DNA of 64,000 bases from Dinoroseobacter sp. (GTDB taxonomy: Bacteria; Pseudomonadota; Alphaproteobacteria; Rhodobacterales; Rhodobacteraceae): positions 124,001-188,000 of the forward strand of contig JASJAW010000019.1 in assembly GCA_030066795.1 (NCBI GenBank), given 5' to 3'. The notes beneath the pieces were generated by a model that ran no database searches, had not been told where the DNA came from, and saw only the letters and a list, made by a program, of their open reading frames with translations. This document shows positions 9,817 to 19,111 of the stretch, one piece after another. A program made the translations under genes and the position numbers. Each line of letters opens with the position of its first letter. The first letter of the stretch is position 1.

Positions 9817-12132
9817 GTGGGGAGACTCGCGTCGCAGGGGCAATTGAGAGCATTAACTGAAACCAATACTCTTAACCGGGTTGAGCGGGTTCTAAGTTCG
9901 CGCAAGTACCAGAATTGGCTGACTTTAAGCCTTGTTGGGCTCGGACCGCTTCTTGCGATCGCGACGTTTCTCGTTCTGGGGCCGTTGGACCAGACCTCCG
10001 ATTCGACCGTCCTGCGCATCATCATTTTGTCGGACTTTGTCTACGTCCTGATTGTGGCTGCGCTCGTTATGCAGCGCGTGGCGCGGATGATTTCCGCGCG
10101 CCGAGCACGGTCCGCCGGGTCGCGGCTGCACTTGCGGCTCACAGGCGTCTTCGCGCTGGTGGCCCTGGTGCCGACTATTCTGGTCGCCGTCTTCGCCATG
10201 ATCACGGTGAATTTCGGGCTGGAGGGCTGGTTCTCGGACCGGGTCCAGCGCGTGATCGGAGCCTCCGTTGCCGCCGCGGAAGCCTATGAACAGGAGCAGC
10301 GGCAGCAGATCGAAATCGATGCGACAGCGCTTGCCACTTTTCTTGACCGCGCGCACCAGTCACAGGGCTTCCTGATCACCGAAGGTGACTTGCGACAGAT
10401 GCTGTCACAGGGCCAAGGGCTGATCCAGCGTGGTCTGAAGGAAGCCTATATTATCGATGGCGTTGGAGACATCAGGGTTCGTGGGGAGCGGTCTTATCTG
10501 TTCGACTTCGAGAAACCGTCCGAAGCGTCGTTTGCGGCTGCTGCCGAGGATGTCGTCCTGATAGAGGATTGGGACAACAACGAGTTGCGCGCGTTGGTGC
10601 CCATGCGTTCGCGCCTCGATCATTACCTGTATGTCAGCCGCGAGGTTGATGGAGAAATCCTTGCTCTGCTGGATGACACGCAGGAAACGGCCCAGCTTTA
10701 CCGACAGCTGGAGGATGAGCGGGGGCGTCTGCTTTTCGAATTCGGGCTGCTTTATCTGGGCTTTGCTGTCATCCTGATCTCGGCGGCTATCTGGCTTGGC
10801 TTGTGGATGGCGGAGCGGTTGTCACGTCCCGTGGGACGGCTAGCCGGTGCGGCACAACGGGTTGGGGCAGGGGACCTTGACGTCAAGGTTCCGGAACTCC
10901 CCGGCGACGACGAAATCGCCATGCTGGGGCGCCTGTTCAACCAGATGACCCGTCAATTGAAGGCACAGCGCGACGCATTGCTGGAGAACACCCGCCAGAT
11001 CGAACGGCGGCGGCGACTGTTTGACTCAGTTCTTGGCTCTGTTACCGCCGGAGTTATAGGGCTCGATCCAGAAGGCCGCGTCGATTTCATGAACCGATCT
11101 GCGTCAGGGCTTTTGTCGCTCGAAGAAGCGACCCATGCTGGCGAGAAACTTGGTGAGATTGCACCTGAGTTTCAGTCTCTGTTTGACAAATTGCGCGCAG
11201 GCTCGCGTGAGGTTGCACAAGGAGAGATAACGCTCAACCGGCAACGCCGAACCGAAAACCTGTTGGTGCGGATAGCGCGCAGAACAACGCAGGACGATCG
11301 TCTGGAAGGCTATGTTGTGGCTTTCGACGATGTCACGGATCTTGCAACCGCGCAGCGCATGGCGGCCTGGGGGGATGTTGCGCGCCGGATTGCGCACGAG
11401 ATTAAAAACCCCCTGACACCGATACAGTTGTCCGCCGAACGCATGAAACGGAAATTCGGGCCGCAGCTTGGTGAAAGCAGCGGTGCGATGGTCGAACTGG
11501 CTGATGTCATTGTCCGGCAGACCAATGACCTGCGTCGGATTGTCGATGAGTTCTCCAAATTCGCACGCATGCCCGAGCCGGAGACGGCAACAAATGACCT
11601 CAACGAGCTTCTGCGCGATGCGGTTTTGCTGCAGCGATCAGGTCAACCGGACACGGAAATTCGCCTCGATATCCCCGACGGGAACGTCTGTGGCGAATTT
11701 GATCCCACCCTATTGTCACAAGCATTCACAAACCTGCTGAAGAACGCTGGAGAAGCCATTGAAACCAGGCGATCTGTGCGCTCTGATGACGAATCTCCGC
11801 CGGAGATACGCGTCAGCCTCACGGTTGTTGGTGACGAGGCGGAGCTGACCATCTCAGATAATGGTATCGGTCTTCCAGCCAATCCCGCCAAGCTGTTCGA
11901 GCCCTATGTCACAACACGCGATAAGGGTACCGGGCTTGGACTTCCAATTGTGCGTAAGATTATCGAAGAGCATGGGGGCAGCCTGGAGCTGCGCCCTGCC
12001 GCCCCGTTTACCCCTGAGGCAGCGCCGGGCGCAGCTGCTGTGATCCGATTGCCGGTGCACACTGATGCAGCGGCGCGCCCCAATACCACCTCTGACGACA
12101 TCCCTCCTAACGTTTCAGAAAAGATGGCCTGA
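9817..12132 (+). CDS. ntrY: Membrane sensor kinase NtrY
   Basis: NtrY is the membrane histidine kinase partner of NtrX, linked to nitrogen, redox and cell-envelope control in alphaproteobacteria. The 771-residue protein has hydrophobic segments at about 34-56, 67-86, 107-131 and 310-330, an extracytoplasmic region between the last two, HAMP at about 330-384, a PAS domain at about 395-505, and a kinase core with His527 in [13 protein letters not shown]. The ATP-binding motifs are NLLKNAGEAI, DNGIGLP and GTGLGLPIV. The start is GTG 9817 with AGAGG about 7 nt upstream. It lies 33 nt after ntrC and 3 nt before ntrX. Confidence 0.94.
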   Translation: MGRLASQGQLRALTETNTLNRVERVLSSRKYQNWLTLSLVGLGPLLAIATFLVLGPLDQTSDSTVLRIIILSDFVYVLIVAALVMQRVARMISARRARSAGSRLHLRLTGVFALVALVPTILVAVFAMITVNFGLEGWFSDRVQRVIGASVAAAEAYEQEQRQQIEIDATALATFLDRAHQSQGFLITEGDLRQMLSQGQGLIQRGLKEAYIIDGVGDIRVRGERSYLFDFEKPSEASFAAAAEDVVLIEDWDNNELRALVPMRSRLDHYLYVSREVDGEILALLDDTQETAQLYRQLEDERGRLLFEFGLLYLGFAVILISAAIWLGLWMAERLSRPVGRLAGAAQRVGAGDLDVKVPELPGDDEIAMLGRLFNQMTRQLKAQRDALLENTRQIERRRRLFDSVLGSVTAGVIGLDPEGRVDFMNRSASGLLSLEEATHAGEKLGEIAPEFQSLFDKLRAGSREVAQGEITLNRQRRTENLLVRIARRTTQDDRLEGYVVAFDDVTDLATAQRMAAWGDVARRIAHEIKNPLTPIQLSAERMKRKFGPQLGESSGAMVELADVIVRQTNDLRRIVDEFSKFARMPEPETATNDLNELLRDAVLLQRSGQPDTEIRLDIPDGNVCGEFDPTLLSQAFTNLLKNAGEAIETRRSVRSDDESPPEIRVSLTVVGDEAELTISDNGIGLPANPAKLFEPYVTTRDKGTGLGLPIVRKIIEEHGGSLELRPAAPFTPEAAPGAAAVIRLPVHTDAAARPNTTSDDIPPNVSEKMA

Positions 12133-12135
12133 GCA

Positions 12136-13533
12136 ATGAAAGATATTCTGATCATCGACGACGAACGCGATATCCGAGAACTGATCTCTGACATCCTAAA
12201 AGATGAAGGTTACGCAACGCGCGCTGTTGGCAATGCCGATGACTGTATGGCGGCAATCGAGGAAGACCCTCCGGGACTAATGATCCTCGACATATGGCTA
12301 AAAGACAGCAACATGGATGGCATCGACATATTGGTCCGCGTCAAGCGAGAGCGCCCAGAGATCCCGATCGTCATTATTTCGGGTCATGGCAATATCGAGA
12401 TTGCGGTTGCTGCCATAAAGCAAGGCGCCTACGATTTCATCGAAAAGCCGTTTAATATTGACCAGTTGCTGGTCGTCGTTAAGCGTGCAATGGAAGCCGC
12501 GAACCTGCGGCGGGAGAATGCTGAGCTTCGCCGTCAGGGGCCCGTGGCCAGTGAAATGCTGGGCGCTTCGCCGGCCATGAAGGCGCTCCGCTCGCAGCTC
12601 GACAAAGTGACCAAATCAAATGGGCGGGTCATGCTGAGCGGCCCAGCAGGAAGCGGCAAGGAAATAGCAGCACGTTATATCCACGCAAACTCCAATCGGG
12701 CATCTGCGCCATTTGTGTCTGTCAACTCTGCTGCCATTGAACCGGAGCGGATGGAAGAAGTTCTCTTTGGGCGCGAAGGCGCTGATAAAACAGTTGAAAA
12801 AGGGTTGCTGGAGCAGGCCGATGGTGGCGTGATCTTCTTTGACGAGGTGGCGGATATGCCACTTGGTACGCAATCAAAGATCCTGCGTGTTTTGGTCGAC
12901 CAGCAATTCCACAGGGTCGGAGGGTCAGGCAACATCCGGGTAGACCTCCGAGTGATCTCTTCGTCTACGGGTAATCTGGAGCAAGCCGTGGCGGAGGGCC
13001 GCCTTCGGCAAGAGCTTTACCATCGCCTCAATGTGGTGCCGATTGAGGTCCCGTCGCTTTCAGAAAGACGCGAAGACATCCCGCATCTTGCCACCGCGTT
13101 TATTGCGCATTTCAACGAAACACAGGGGCTGCCAAACCGCCAGTTGAGCGAAGAAGCCGAGGCCTTGTTGCAGACGATGGTTTGGCCGGGGAATGTACGC
13201 CAGCTGCGCAATGTTATTGAGCGGGTGTTGATCTTGGGCAACGACAGCGGCGAGATATCTGCCAGCGAATTGCCCAGCCATGATGCCCCATCCGAGGCGG
13301 AGGCAGGGGTTCTGGTGAGCGGAGCGCTGGCCACTTTGCCGTTGCGCGAAGCCAGAGAACTTTTTGAACGGGAGTACCTGATGGCGCAAATCAACAGGTT
13401 CGGTGGAAACATCTCCCGTACCGCGTCCTTCGTCGGCATGGAGCGCTCGGCGCTTCATCGCAAACTGAAGTCTCTTAACGTTGTCACAACATCGCGCGCT
13501 GGAGCGCGGGTTGCACGGGTAGAGGAGGTCTAG
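12136..13533 (+). CDS. ntrX: Response regulator NtrX
   Basis: NtrX is the partner of NtrY. The 465-residue protein has a receiver domain with Asp52 and EKPF, an AAA+ domain with Walker A GPAGSGKE near residue 170 and Walker B GVIFFDEVADM, and a Fis-like C-terminal helix-turn-helix (GGNISRTASFVGMERSALHRKL). As in other NtrX proteins the GAFTGA sigma-54 loop is absent; the equivalent stretch reads LFGREGADKTVEKG. It follows ntrY by 3 nt and ends the operon. The next genes are on the other strand. Confidence 0.93.
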   Translation: MKDILIIDDERDIRELISDILKDEGYATRAVGNADDCMAAIEEDPPGLMILDIWLKDSNMDGIDILVRVKRERPEIPIVIISGHGNIEIAVAAIKQGAYDFIEKPFNIDQLLVVVKRAMEAANLRRENAELRRQGPVASEMLGASPAMKALRSQLDKVTKSNGRVMLSGPAGSGKEIAARYIHANSNRASAPFVSVNSAAIEPERMEEVLFGREGADKTVEKGLLEQADGGVIFFDEVADMPLGTQSKILRVLVDQQFHRVGGSGNIRVDLRVISSSTGNLEQAVAEGRLRQELYHRLNVVPIEVPSLSERREDIPHLATAFIAHFNETQGLPNRQLSEEAEALLQTMVWPGNVRQLRNVIERVLILGNDSGEISASELPSHDAPSEAEAGVLVSGALATLPLREARELFEREYLMAQINRFGGNISRTASFVGMERSALHRKLKSLNVVTTSRAGARVARVEEV

Positions 13534-13548
13534 CCTTGTCCGACCTGG

Positions 13549-14025
13549 TCAGGGCGTCACAATCACGGGACCTACTCCGCTTACCACCGCGCCGCAGCTT
13601 TGCTGTGTAATCGGTGGTTGTTGCACGCCGCTCCCTACAGTGAGCCCGGCCCGCTGCTGGTTCGTGCATCCCTGAATTTGTTTTGGCGTGTAGCCGCGTG
13701 TAATCATGCATTGCTGCACGAGGCCGATGCGCCGCCCTTCGTTCACATCGACGCGTCTTGTGTCGACGCTGAAGCTTAGGTCCGTAAAGGTGCGACTGCC
13801 GCTCCTGTTGCGGTTTCCTGTGCCGACGCCGACGCCAACGCTTGTTCCAAAGTTTGTCTGGTTCTGAACGTTGCGTGGCGCTTGCCGCTCCGCCTCGGCG
13901 ACGCAACGGCTGTAGTCGTTGGCCAGACGGGTGGTGGTCACGCCCGGCTGCTCAAACACGGTGACCGGCGGGTTCGTACAGGCCGCGAGTCCAAAGGCAC
14001 AGAAAACAGTCAGAAAACGGATCAT
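13549..14025 (-). CDS. Putative lipoprotein, first of a tandem pair
   Basis: I do not recognise the family. The 158-residue protein has a short signal peptide ending in a lipobox (GLAAC, Cys16), so it is probably a lipidated periplasmic or outer-membrane protein. After VFEQPGV it contains RCVAEAE, a glycine/asparagine-rich middle and VDVNEGRRIGLVQQCMITRGY, and ends VSGVGPVIVTP. It is clearly paralogous to the next gene upstream (14050-14478), sharing the FxQ(P/A)GV, VDVNE-R, QQCMI-RGY and terminal SGVGPVIVTP motifs. Pairs of conserved Cys could form disulfides. It sits between ntrX and trkA on the opposite strand. Confidence 0.8.
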   Translation of the reverse strand: MIRFLTVFCAFGLAACTNPPVTVFEQPGVTTTRLANDYSRCVAEAERQAPRNVQNQTNFGTSVGVGVGTGNRNRSGSRTFTDLSFSVDTRRVDVNEGRRIGLVQQCMITRGYTPKQIQGCTNQQRAGLTVGSGVQQPPITQQSCGAVVSGVGPVIVTP

Positions 14026-14049
14026 GCGAGGGGCCTTTCTTTATTTCCG

Positions 14050-14478
14050 TCAGGGCGTGACAATCACAGGTCCCACGCCACTGACCTTTACCACGCAGCT
14101 CTGTTCGGTCACGGGGGGCAGCCGAGTTTCGAAGGAGACAGCAGGCGTGGAGGTGCACCGCGGAAGCTGAGTGACCCGGTATCCGCGCGCGATCATGCAT
14201 TGCTGGAGAAACACAGCGCGTTGTCTTTCGTTCACGTCCACGATGTCTCGCTCGCGCTCATACCGCCAGCGCGGTGGCCCGCCCCAGTAGTTGCGGCGCC
14301 AGCGACGTTCATACGTATAAAAGACCTGGACGTCTGGGGGGGCCTCAGCGTTTGCGGTTGCGGCGCAGGTCTGCAGATCAGACGACAAACGCGAGACAGG
14401 CACGCCCGCCTGGTCGAATGCGGTAACTGGGCCGCAAGCCGCTAACACAAGCGGAATCAGAAGTAATTTCCGTGACAT
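14050..14478 (-). CDS. Putative lipoprotein, second of a tandem pair
   Basis: This 142-residue paralogue of the 13549-14025 product has the same plan: lipobox VLAAC, FDQAGVPVSRL, a variable region rich in Trp, Tyr and Arg (RRWRRNYWGGPPRWRYE), IVDVNERQRAVFLQQCMIARGY, and the identical end VSGVGPVIVTP. I chose ATG 14478 (MSRKLLLIP), which gives a compact signal peptide, rather than 14496. The downstream copy starts only 24 nt after this gene's stop, so the two are probably co-transcribed. The function is unknown to me. Surface or envelope location is inferred from the lipobox only. Confidence 0.8.
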   Translation of the reverse strand: MSRKLLLIPLVLAACGPVTAFDQAGVPVSRLSSDLQTCAATANAEAPPDVQVFYTYERRWRRNYWGGPPRWRYERERDIVDVNERQRAVFLQQCMIARGYRVTQLPRCTSTPAVSFETRLPPVTEQSCVVKVSGVGPVIVTP

Positions 14479-14585
14479 GCAACGCCCTCGGGGCACACGA
14501 TTCCCGGCAAGCGTACTCTATCTGGGCTCTTCCCCTCAACGACGTGCTGCGCTATCCCAAGATCACAAATACGCGCGAGGCGGGT

Positions 14586-15962
14586 ATGAAGGTTATCATT
14601 TGCGGCGCGGGCCAGGTCGGCTGGCAGATTGCGCGTCACTTGTCTGGGGAACGCAACGACGTCACCCTGATTGACAATAATCCGGACCTGATCCGCCGTG
14701 CGACCGACACACTGGACGTGCAGGGGATAACCGGAAACGCGTCCTTTCCGGACATCCTTCAGGCCGCCGGCGCGCGCGATGCAGATATGGTAATTGCGGC
14801 GACCTTCTCGGACGAAGTGAACATGGTTGTGTGCCAAGTTGCGCATTCCGTATTCGAGGTGCCGCGCAAAATCGCACGCCTGCGCGCGCAGAGTTATCTG
14901 ACAGCGATTTACTCCGACCTTTATCGCCGCGACCACTTGCCAATTGACGTGGTCATCAGCCCCGAACGCGAGGTTGCTGAAGCGGCCCTGCAGCGCCTGT
15001 CGGCGCCGGTAGCTTTCGACACCGAGTTCTTTCTCGACGGAAAGGCACAGCTTCTTGGCATAACGCTGGACGAGGATTGTCCTGTACTTGCAACGCCACT
15101 GCGTCAGTTGACCGATTTGTTTTCAACACTCCAATCCGTGGTGGTCGGCATACGTCGTCACGGGGTTCTCTTCGCACCGGATCCCGGCGATCAGCTTTTT
15201 GCCGATGATCAGATTTACCTCGTCTGCGATACCAAGGATACGACCCGCACGCTTGAAGTGTTCGGCAAGCAGAACCGCAAACAGGAACGCGTCATCATCG
15301 TCGGAGGCGGAAACGTTGGCCTTTCGGTGGCAAGTGCCCTGGAGAAGCGCGAAAACCGAGTCCGCGTCAAAGTGATCGAACGCAACCGGGAACGTGCCGA
15401 GCAGGCCGCCGACGCCCTTGAACGGACCATCGTTCTAAATGGCGACGGGCTGGACGCAGAGCTCTTGCAGGAAGCCAATATTGAAAAGGCTGATGCCGTT
15501 CTTACCGTCACGGACGACGACAAGACCAATCTGCTGGCAGCTGTGCGCGCCAAGTCCGAGGGCTGCCCGGTGGCGATTGCACTCGTTAATGACCCAACGC
15601 TTGTGCCACTGTTGGAGCCGCTGAATATCGACGCGTACATCAATCCACGTGCGACCACTGTCAGTTCCATCCTGCGACACATCCGGCATGGACGGGTTCG
15701 GGACGTCTATTCCATCGGCGATGCAGAAGCCGAAGTGATTGAAGCCCAGGTGCTGTCGACCTCGCCTCTGGCGGGACAACTGGTGCGCGAAATTGGGTTC
15801 CCGGAAGGGGTCCGGGTAGCTGCATTGCTCAAGAAGGGTGAGCTTCTGCGGGTGTCGGGTGGAACCCGGATCGAAGAAGGCGATGTGATTGTGATGTTCG
15901 CCCTGTCGGAGGATGTGGCTGAGGTGGAGCGGCTCTTGCAGGTCTCCATCGACTATTTCTGA
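14586..15962 (+). CDS. trkA: Trk potassium uptake regulator TrkA
   Basis: TrkA is the cytosolic NAD(H)/ATP-binding ring that gates the TrkH potassium channel. The 458-residue protein has two RCK modules. The first begins MKVIICGAGQVGWQIA with Asp in LIDNN; the second begins VIIVGGGNVGLSVA at about residue 236. Each is followed by a TrkA-C-like domain (VISPEREVAEAAL; LAGQLVREIGFPEGV). ATG 14586 is preceded by GAGGCGGGT. A longer frame from 14472 overlaps the divergent lipoprotein promoter region. Its stop overlaps the trkH start. Confidence 0.95.
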   Translation: MKVIICGAGQVGWQIARHLSGERNDVTLIDNNPDLIRRATDTLDVQGITGNASFPDILQAAGARDADMVIAATFSDEVNMVVCQVAHSVFEVPRKIARLRAQSYLTAIYSDLYRRDHLPIDVVISPEREVAEAALQRLSAPVAFDTEFFLDGKAQLLGITLDEDCPVLATPLRQLTDLFSTLQSVVVGIRRHGVLFAPDPGDQLFADDQIYLVCDTKDTTRTLEVFGKQNRKQERVIIVGGGNVGLSVASALEKRENRVRVKVIERNRERAEQAADALERTIVLNGDGLDAELLQEANIEKADAVLTVTDDDKTNLLAAVRAKSEGCPVAIALVNDPTLVPLLEPLNIDAYINPRATTVSSILRHIRHGRVRDVYSIGDAEAEVIEAQVLSTSPLAGQLVREIGFPEGVRVAALLKKGELLRVSGGTRIEEGDVIVMFALSEDVAEVERLLQVSIDYF

Positions 15963-17464
15963 TGATGCTGGCAACGCGTTCTGTCCCGCTTTTTGTGCAA
16001 GCCTCCGCCCTTGGTGCGGCGGCGATGTATGCGCCTGCGATCTTTGGGGCGGCCACGGATCAGCATGATGCAGGGCGCCCATTTTTCTATGGCGCGACGT
16101 TCTTTCTGATCATTCTCACGATGGTTGGGCTCGCCACGGCGCGAATTAAGCGGCGCACAGATGGACGGCGCGCGCTGGCCACCTTGCTGGCTATTTACAC
16201 GTTATTGCCCGTAATGCTCGCGCTTCCGCTGCACCAAGCTGTGCCTGACACTCGATTTCTGAACGCGTACTTGGAAATGGTATCGGCGCTTACAACGACC
16301 GGGGCGAGTGTGTTCGACCCTGATCGATTGCCTATGACCATCCACCTGTGGCGAGGAATTATTGGGTGGCTCGGAGGGTTGTTGATCTGGATCACAGCCT
16401 TTGCCGTGCTGGCGCCGCTGACCCTTGGTGGATTCGAGGTGACATCGGAGACCGAAGTTGGCAGCGGAGACGCCCGCGCTTCTGGGGCGAAAACAGACCC
16501 CCACGCACGCATCCTGCGGTTTGTGGTTCGACTGACCCCGATCTATGTGACACTCACCTGCATTCTCTGGTTGCTACTCGTGGTGGCTGGCAAAGCACCC
16601 GCGCCGGCGCTTCTCTATGCAATGGCGACACTGTCTACGTCTGGGATCACGGCTGGCCAACCCGTCGGAGAAGCAGGTGGCGTTGTTGCCGAGTTCGCGG
16701 TTTTCGCCTTCCTGTTCTTTGCAGTGAGCAGACGGTTCTTCGAAGGTGGTTTGCATCCGGACCTGCAGGCGATCCGCAAAGACCGCGAACTGCGTATCGC
16801 ACTGATTTTCATGCTCGCTGTGCCGTTGTTTCTGTTCCTTCGCCACTGGATCGGCGCCTTTGAAGTCGATGGCAGCCTGGGCGACGCGGCTTTGCCCGCA
16901 CTCTGGGGCGGGGTGTTCATGGTCCTGTCATTTCTTACGACCACCGGCTTGGAATCAAGCAGCTGGGACGAGGCGAGAAACTGGTCGGGCCTGCATACAC
17001 CGGGCTTGTTGCTCGCCGGTGTCGCGCTTTTCGGCGGGGGCGTGGCCACGACAGCGGGAGGGGTAAAGCTGCTGCGCGTCTATGCGCTTTACAAACACGG
17101 GGTTCGTGAGATGGAGCGTTTGATCCATCCGTCTTCGATTGGGCGTGCCGGCTTTGCCGGACGAAGACTGCGGCGGGAAGGCGCGGCGATCGCGTGGATA
17201 TTCTTCATGCTTTTTGCAGTCTCAATTGCAGGTGTGATGGCGCTTCTGGCACTAACAGGCATTGATTTCGAAGAAAGTGCGATTCTGGCAATCGCGTCCC
17301 TTGCAACAACAGGGCCGGTAGCGGGCATCGCGACAGAAGCGCCCATTGTCTACAGCGAGCTTCCGGAATCCGCAAAAATCGTTCTGGTTTGCGCGATGGT
17401 CCTTGGACGAATGGAAACACTGGCCATTCTGGCGCTTTTGAACCCCGACTTCTGGCGAAACTGA
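15962..17464 (+). CDS. trkH: Trk potassium uptake channel protein TrkH
   Basis: TrkH is the integral membrane channel for potassium uptake. The 500-residue protein is strongly hydrophobic and contains four pore-loop filter motifs of the SKT superfamily: TTTGAS, STSGIT, TTTGLES and TTGPVAG, each with the conserved Gly. The FGGGVATTAGGVKLLRV stretch and the terminal GRMETLAILALLNPDFW are also typical. ATG 15962 overlaps the trkA stop (TGATG); a second ATG follows directly. Together with trkA it forms a coupled pair ahead of hfq. Confidence 0.94.
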   Translation: MMLATRSVPLFVQASALGAAAMYAPAIFGAATDQHDAGRPFFYGATFFLIILTMVGLATARIKRRTDGRRALATLLAIYTLLPVMLALPLHQAVPDTRFLNAYLEMVSALTTTGASVFDPDRLPMTIHLWRGIIGWLGGLLIWITAFAVLAPLTLGGFEVTSETEVGSGDARASGAKTDPHARILRFVVRLTPIYVTLTCILWLLLVVAGKAPAPALLYAMATLSTSGITAGQPVGEAGGVVAEFAVFAFLFFAVSRRFFEGGLHPDLQAIRKDRELRIALIFMLAVPLFLFLRHWIGAFEVDGSLGDAALPALWGGVFMVLSFLTTTGLESSSWDEARNWSGLHTPGLLLAGVALFGGGVATTAGGVKLLRVYALYKHGVREMERLIHPSSIGRAGFAGRRLRREGAAIAWIFFMLFAVSIAGVMALLALTGIDFEESAILAIASLATTGPVAGIATEAPIVYSELPESAKIVLVCAMVLGRMETLAILALLNPDFWRN

Positions 17465-17588
17465 GTGGTTGTCCTGCTATGTCATTGTCATTGGACGCGG
17501 AATCGTACACAACACCCGTAGACATTTCCTGGCAGGCGCGCATAGTCGTTAAGGGCTCTGCGCATTAGAAGAAAAAAGGCACACCAGA

Positions 17589-17822
17589 ATGGCCAACGAT
17601 AAGCAGAATTTGCAGGACGCATTTCTTAATCATGTTCGTAAGACGAAGGTTCCCGTTACGGTCTTCCTGATAAACGGCGTTAAGCTGCAGGGCGTGATCA
17701 CCTGGTTTGATAATTTTTGCGTGCTTTTGCGGCGCGATGGTCAAAGCCAGCTTGTCTACAAACACGCGATTTCGACCGTGATGCCGACACAGCCGATCAG
17801 TCTTTATGAAGGTGAAGACTGA
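17589..17822 (+). CDS. hfq: RNA chaperone Hfq
   Basis: Hfq forms a hexameric ring that binds U-rich and A-rich RNA and helps small RNAs pair with mRNAs. The 77-residue protein carries the Sm1 motif ([23 protein letters not shown]) and Sm2 motif ([10 protein letters not shown]), with the short C-terminal tail usual in alphaproteobacteria. It lies 124 nt after trkH, room for its own promoter, and just before hflX. The window also holds a candidate sRNA with an 8-U terminator tail (40574-40648) that might be a client; that link is only inference. Confidence 0.97.
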   Translation: MANDKQNLQDAFLNHVRKTKVPVTVFLINGVKLQGVITWFDNFCVLLRRDGQSQLVYKHAISTVMPTQPISLYEGED

Positions 17823-17860
17823 CCGAGGTCGTCGAGCATAAGGCCTCGCTCACACGCGCG

Positions 17861-19111
17861 TTGGTCTTGCATCCCGAACTGACTGCCAACCGGGACCGTC
17901 GGGCCGCACCCGATGCGCTCGATGAAGCCGTCTCGCTTGCCGCTGCCTTGCCGGATTTGGAGGTGGTTGGTGCGGATATCGTACGCCTTGCAAAGCCCCA
18001 ACCCGGTCTATTGTTTGGCGCCGGCAAGCTGGAAGAGATCGGCGAACAGATAAAATCAGAGAAGATAGAGTTGGTGCTGATAGACGGGCCGGTGACCCCT
18101 GTCCAGCAGCGCAATCTCGAACGAGCCTGGAAGACAAAGATCCTTGACCGCACCGGCCTTATTCTGGAGATCTTCGCGGATCGAGCGCGCACCCGAGAGG
18201 GGGTTCTGCAAGTGGAACTGGCGGCGCTCAGCTATCAGCGCACTCGTCTGGTAAGGTCGTGGACCCACCTCGAACGCCAGCGCGGCGGTCTGGGCTTTGT
18301 TGGCGGACCCGGCGAAACGCAAATCGAAGCCGATCGCCGCGCTATAGACGAAGCGATGGGGCGGATTCGGCGCCAGCTGGCCAAGGTTGTAAAAACACGC
18401 GAGTTGCACCGCGCCGCGCGCCGCAAAGTGCCGTTTCCGATCGTGGCTTTGGTCGGGTATACAAACGCGGGAAAATCCACGCTGTTCAATCGTCTGACAG
18501 GGGCCGAGGTGCTGGCCAAGGATATGCTGTTCGCGACGCTTGACCCGACGATGCGCGCGCTTGAGTTGCCCGATGGGACGGAGATTATCCTTTCGGACAC
18601 TGTTGGGTTCATCTCTGACCTGCCAACCGAACTTGTGGCTGCTTTTCGCGCCACGCTCGAGGAGGTGCTCGAGGCGAACCTCGTCGTGCATGTTCGCGAT
18701 ATCTCTCATCCTGAAACCGAAGCTCAGGCGCGGGATGTTCTGGGGATTATGGAACGCCTCGGCGTCTCGGAAGAAATCCCTGTTCTTGAAGTGTGGAACA
18801 AGATCGATCGCCTTGATCCCGCGGAAGCCGACGCGATGGCCATCTCCGCCGAGCGTCATCCGAAAGTGTTCGCAATCTCTGCGCTGGAGGGGACGGGTTT
18901 TGACGCGCTGACTGCCGGAATATCGGAGCACCTTTCTGAGCCTCGTTCAGCCGAAGACCTCCATCTCGATTTCGCACAAGGACGCGCGCGTTCATGGCTC
19001 TTTGAAGAGGGGTTGGTAGAGCGGGAAACGCTCACTGACACCGGGTACGACCTGCACGTGGTCTGGACAGCGCGTCAGAAGGCCGTTTTCCGGAAAATAA
19101 GCGCCGACTAA
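17861..19111 (+). CDS. hflX: GTPase HflX
   Basis: HflX is a ribosome-associated GTPase that splits stalled 70S ribosomes after stress. It has the N-terminal HflX domain (LFGAGKLEEI; TGLILEIFADRARTREG; GGPGETQIEADRR) and a GTPase domain with G1 GYTNAGKST, G3 DTVGFI and G4 NKID. The annotated start, TTG 17861, lacks a clear ribosome-binding site. The frame stays open back to a TGA at 17813 and includes a CTG at 17819 just after a GAAGGTGAAGA stretch, so about 14 residues may be missing. It follows hfq, as in many bacteria, and its stop overlaps that of the convergent acylase gene by 4 nt. Confidence 0.93.
   Translation: MVLHPELTANRDRRAAPDALDEAVSLAAALPDLEVVGADIVRLAKPQPGLLFGAGKLEEIGEQIKSEKIELVLIDGPVTPVQQRNLERAWKTKILDRTGLILEIFADRARTREGVLQVELAALSYQRTRLVRSWTHLERQRGGLGFVGGPGETQIEADRRAIDEAMGRIRRQLAKVVKTRELHRAARRKVPFPIVALVGYTNAGKSTLFNRLTGAEVLAKDMLFATLDPTMRALELPDGTEIILSDTVGFISDLPTELVAAFRATLEEVLEANLVVHVRDISHPETEAQARDVLGIMERLGVSEEIPVLEVWNKIDRLDPAEADAMAISAERHPKVFAISALEGTGFDALTAGISEHLSEPRSAEDLHLDFAQGRARSWLFEEGLVERETLTDTGYDLHVVWTARQKAVFRKISAD

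Noticed and set aside
18056-18931. 291-codon minus-strand frame opposite hflX
   Set aside because: It is a shadow of the GTPase gene; no conserved motif.
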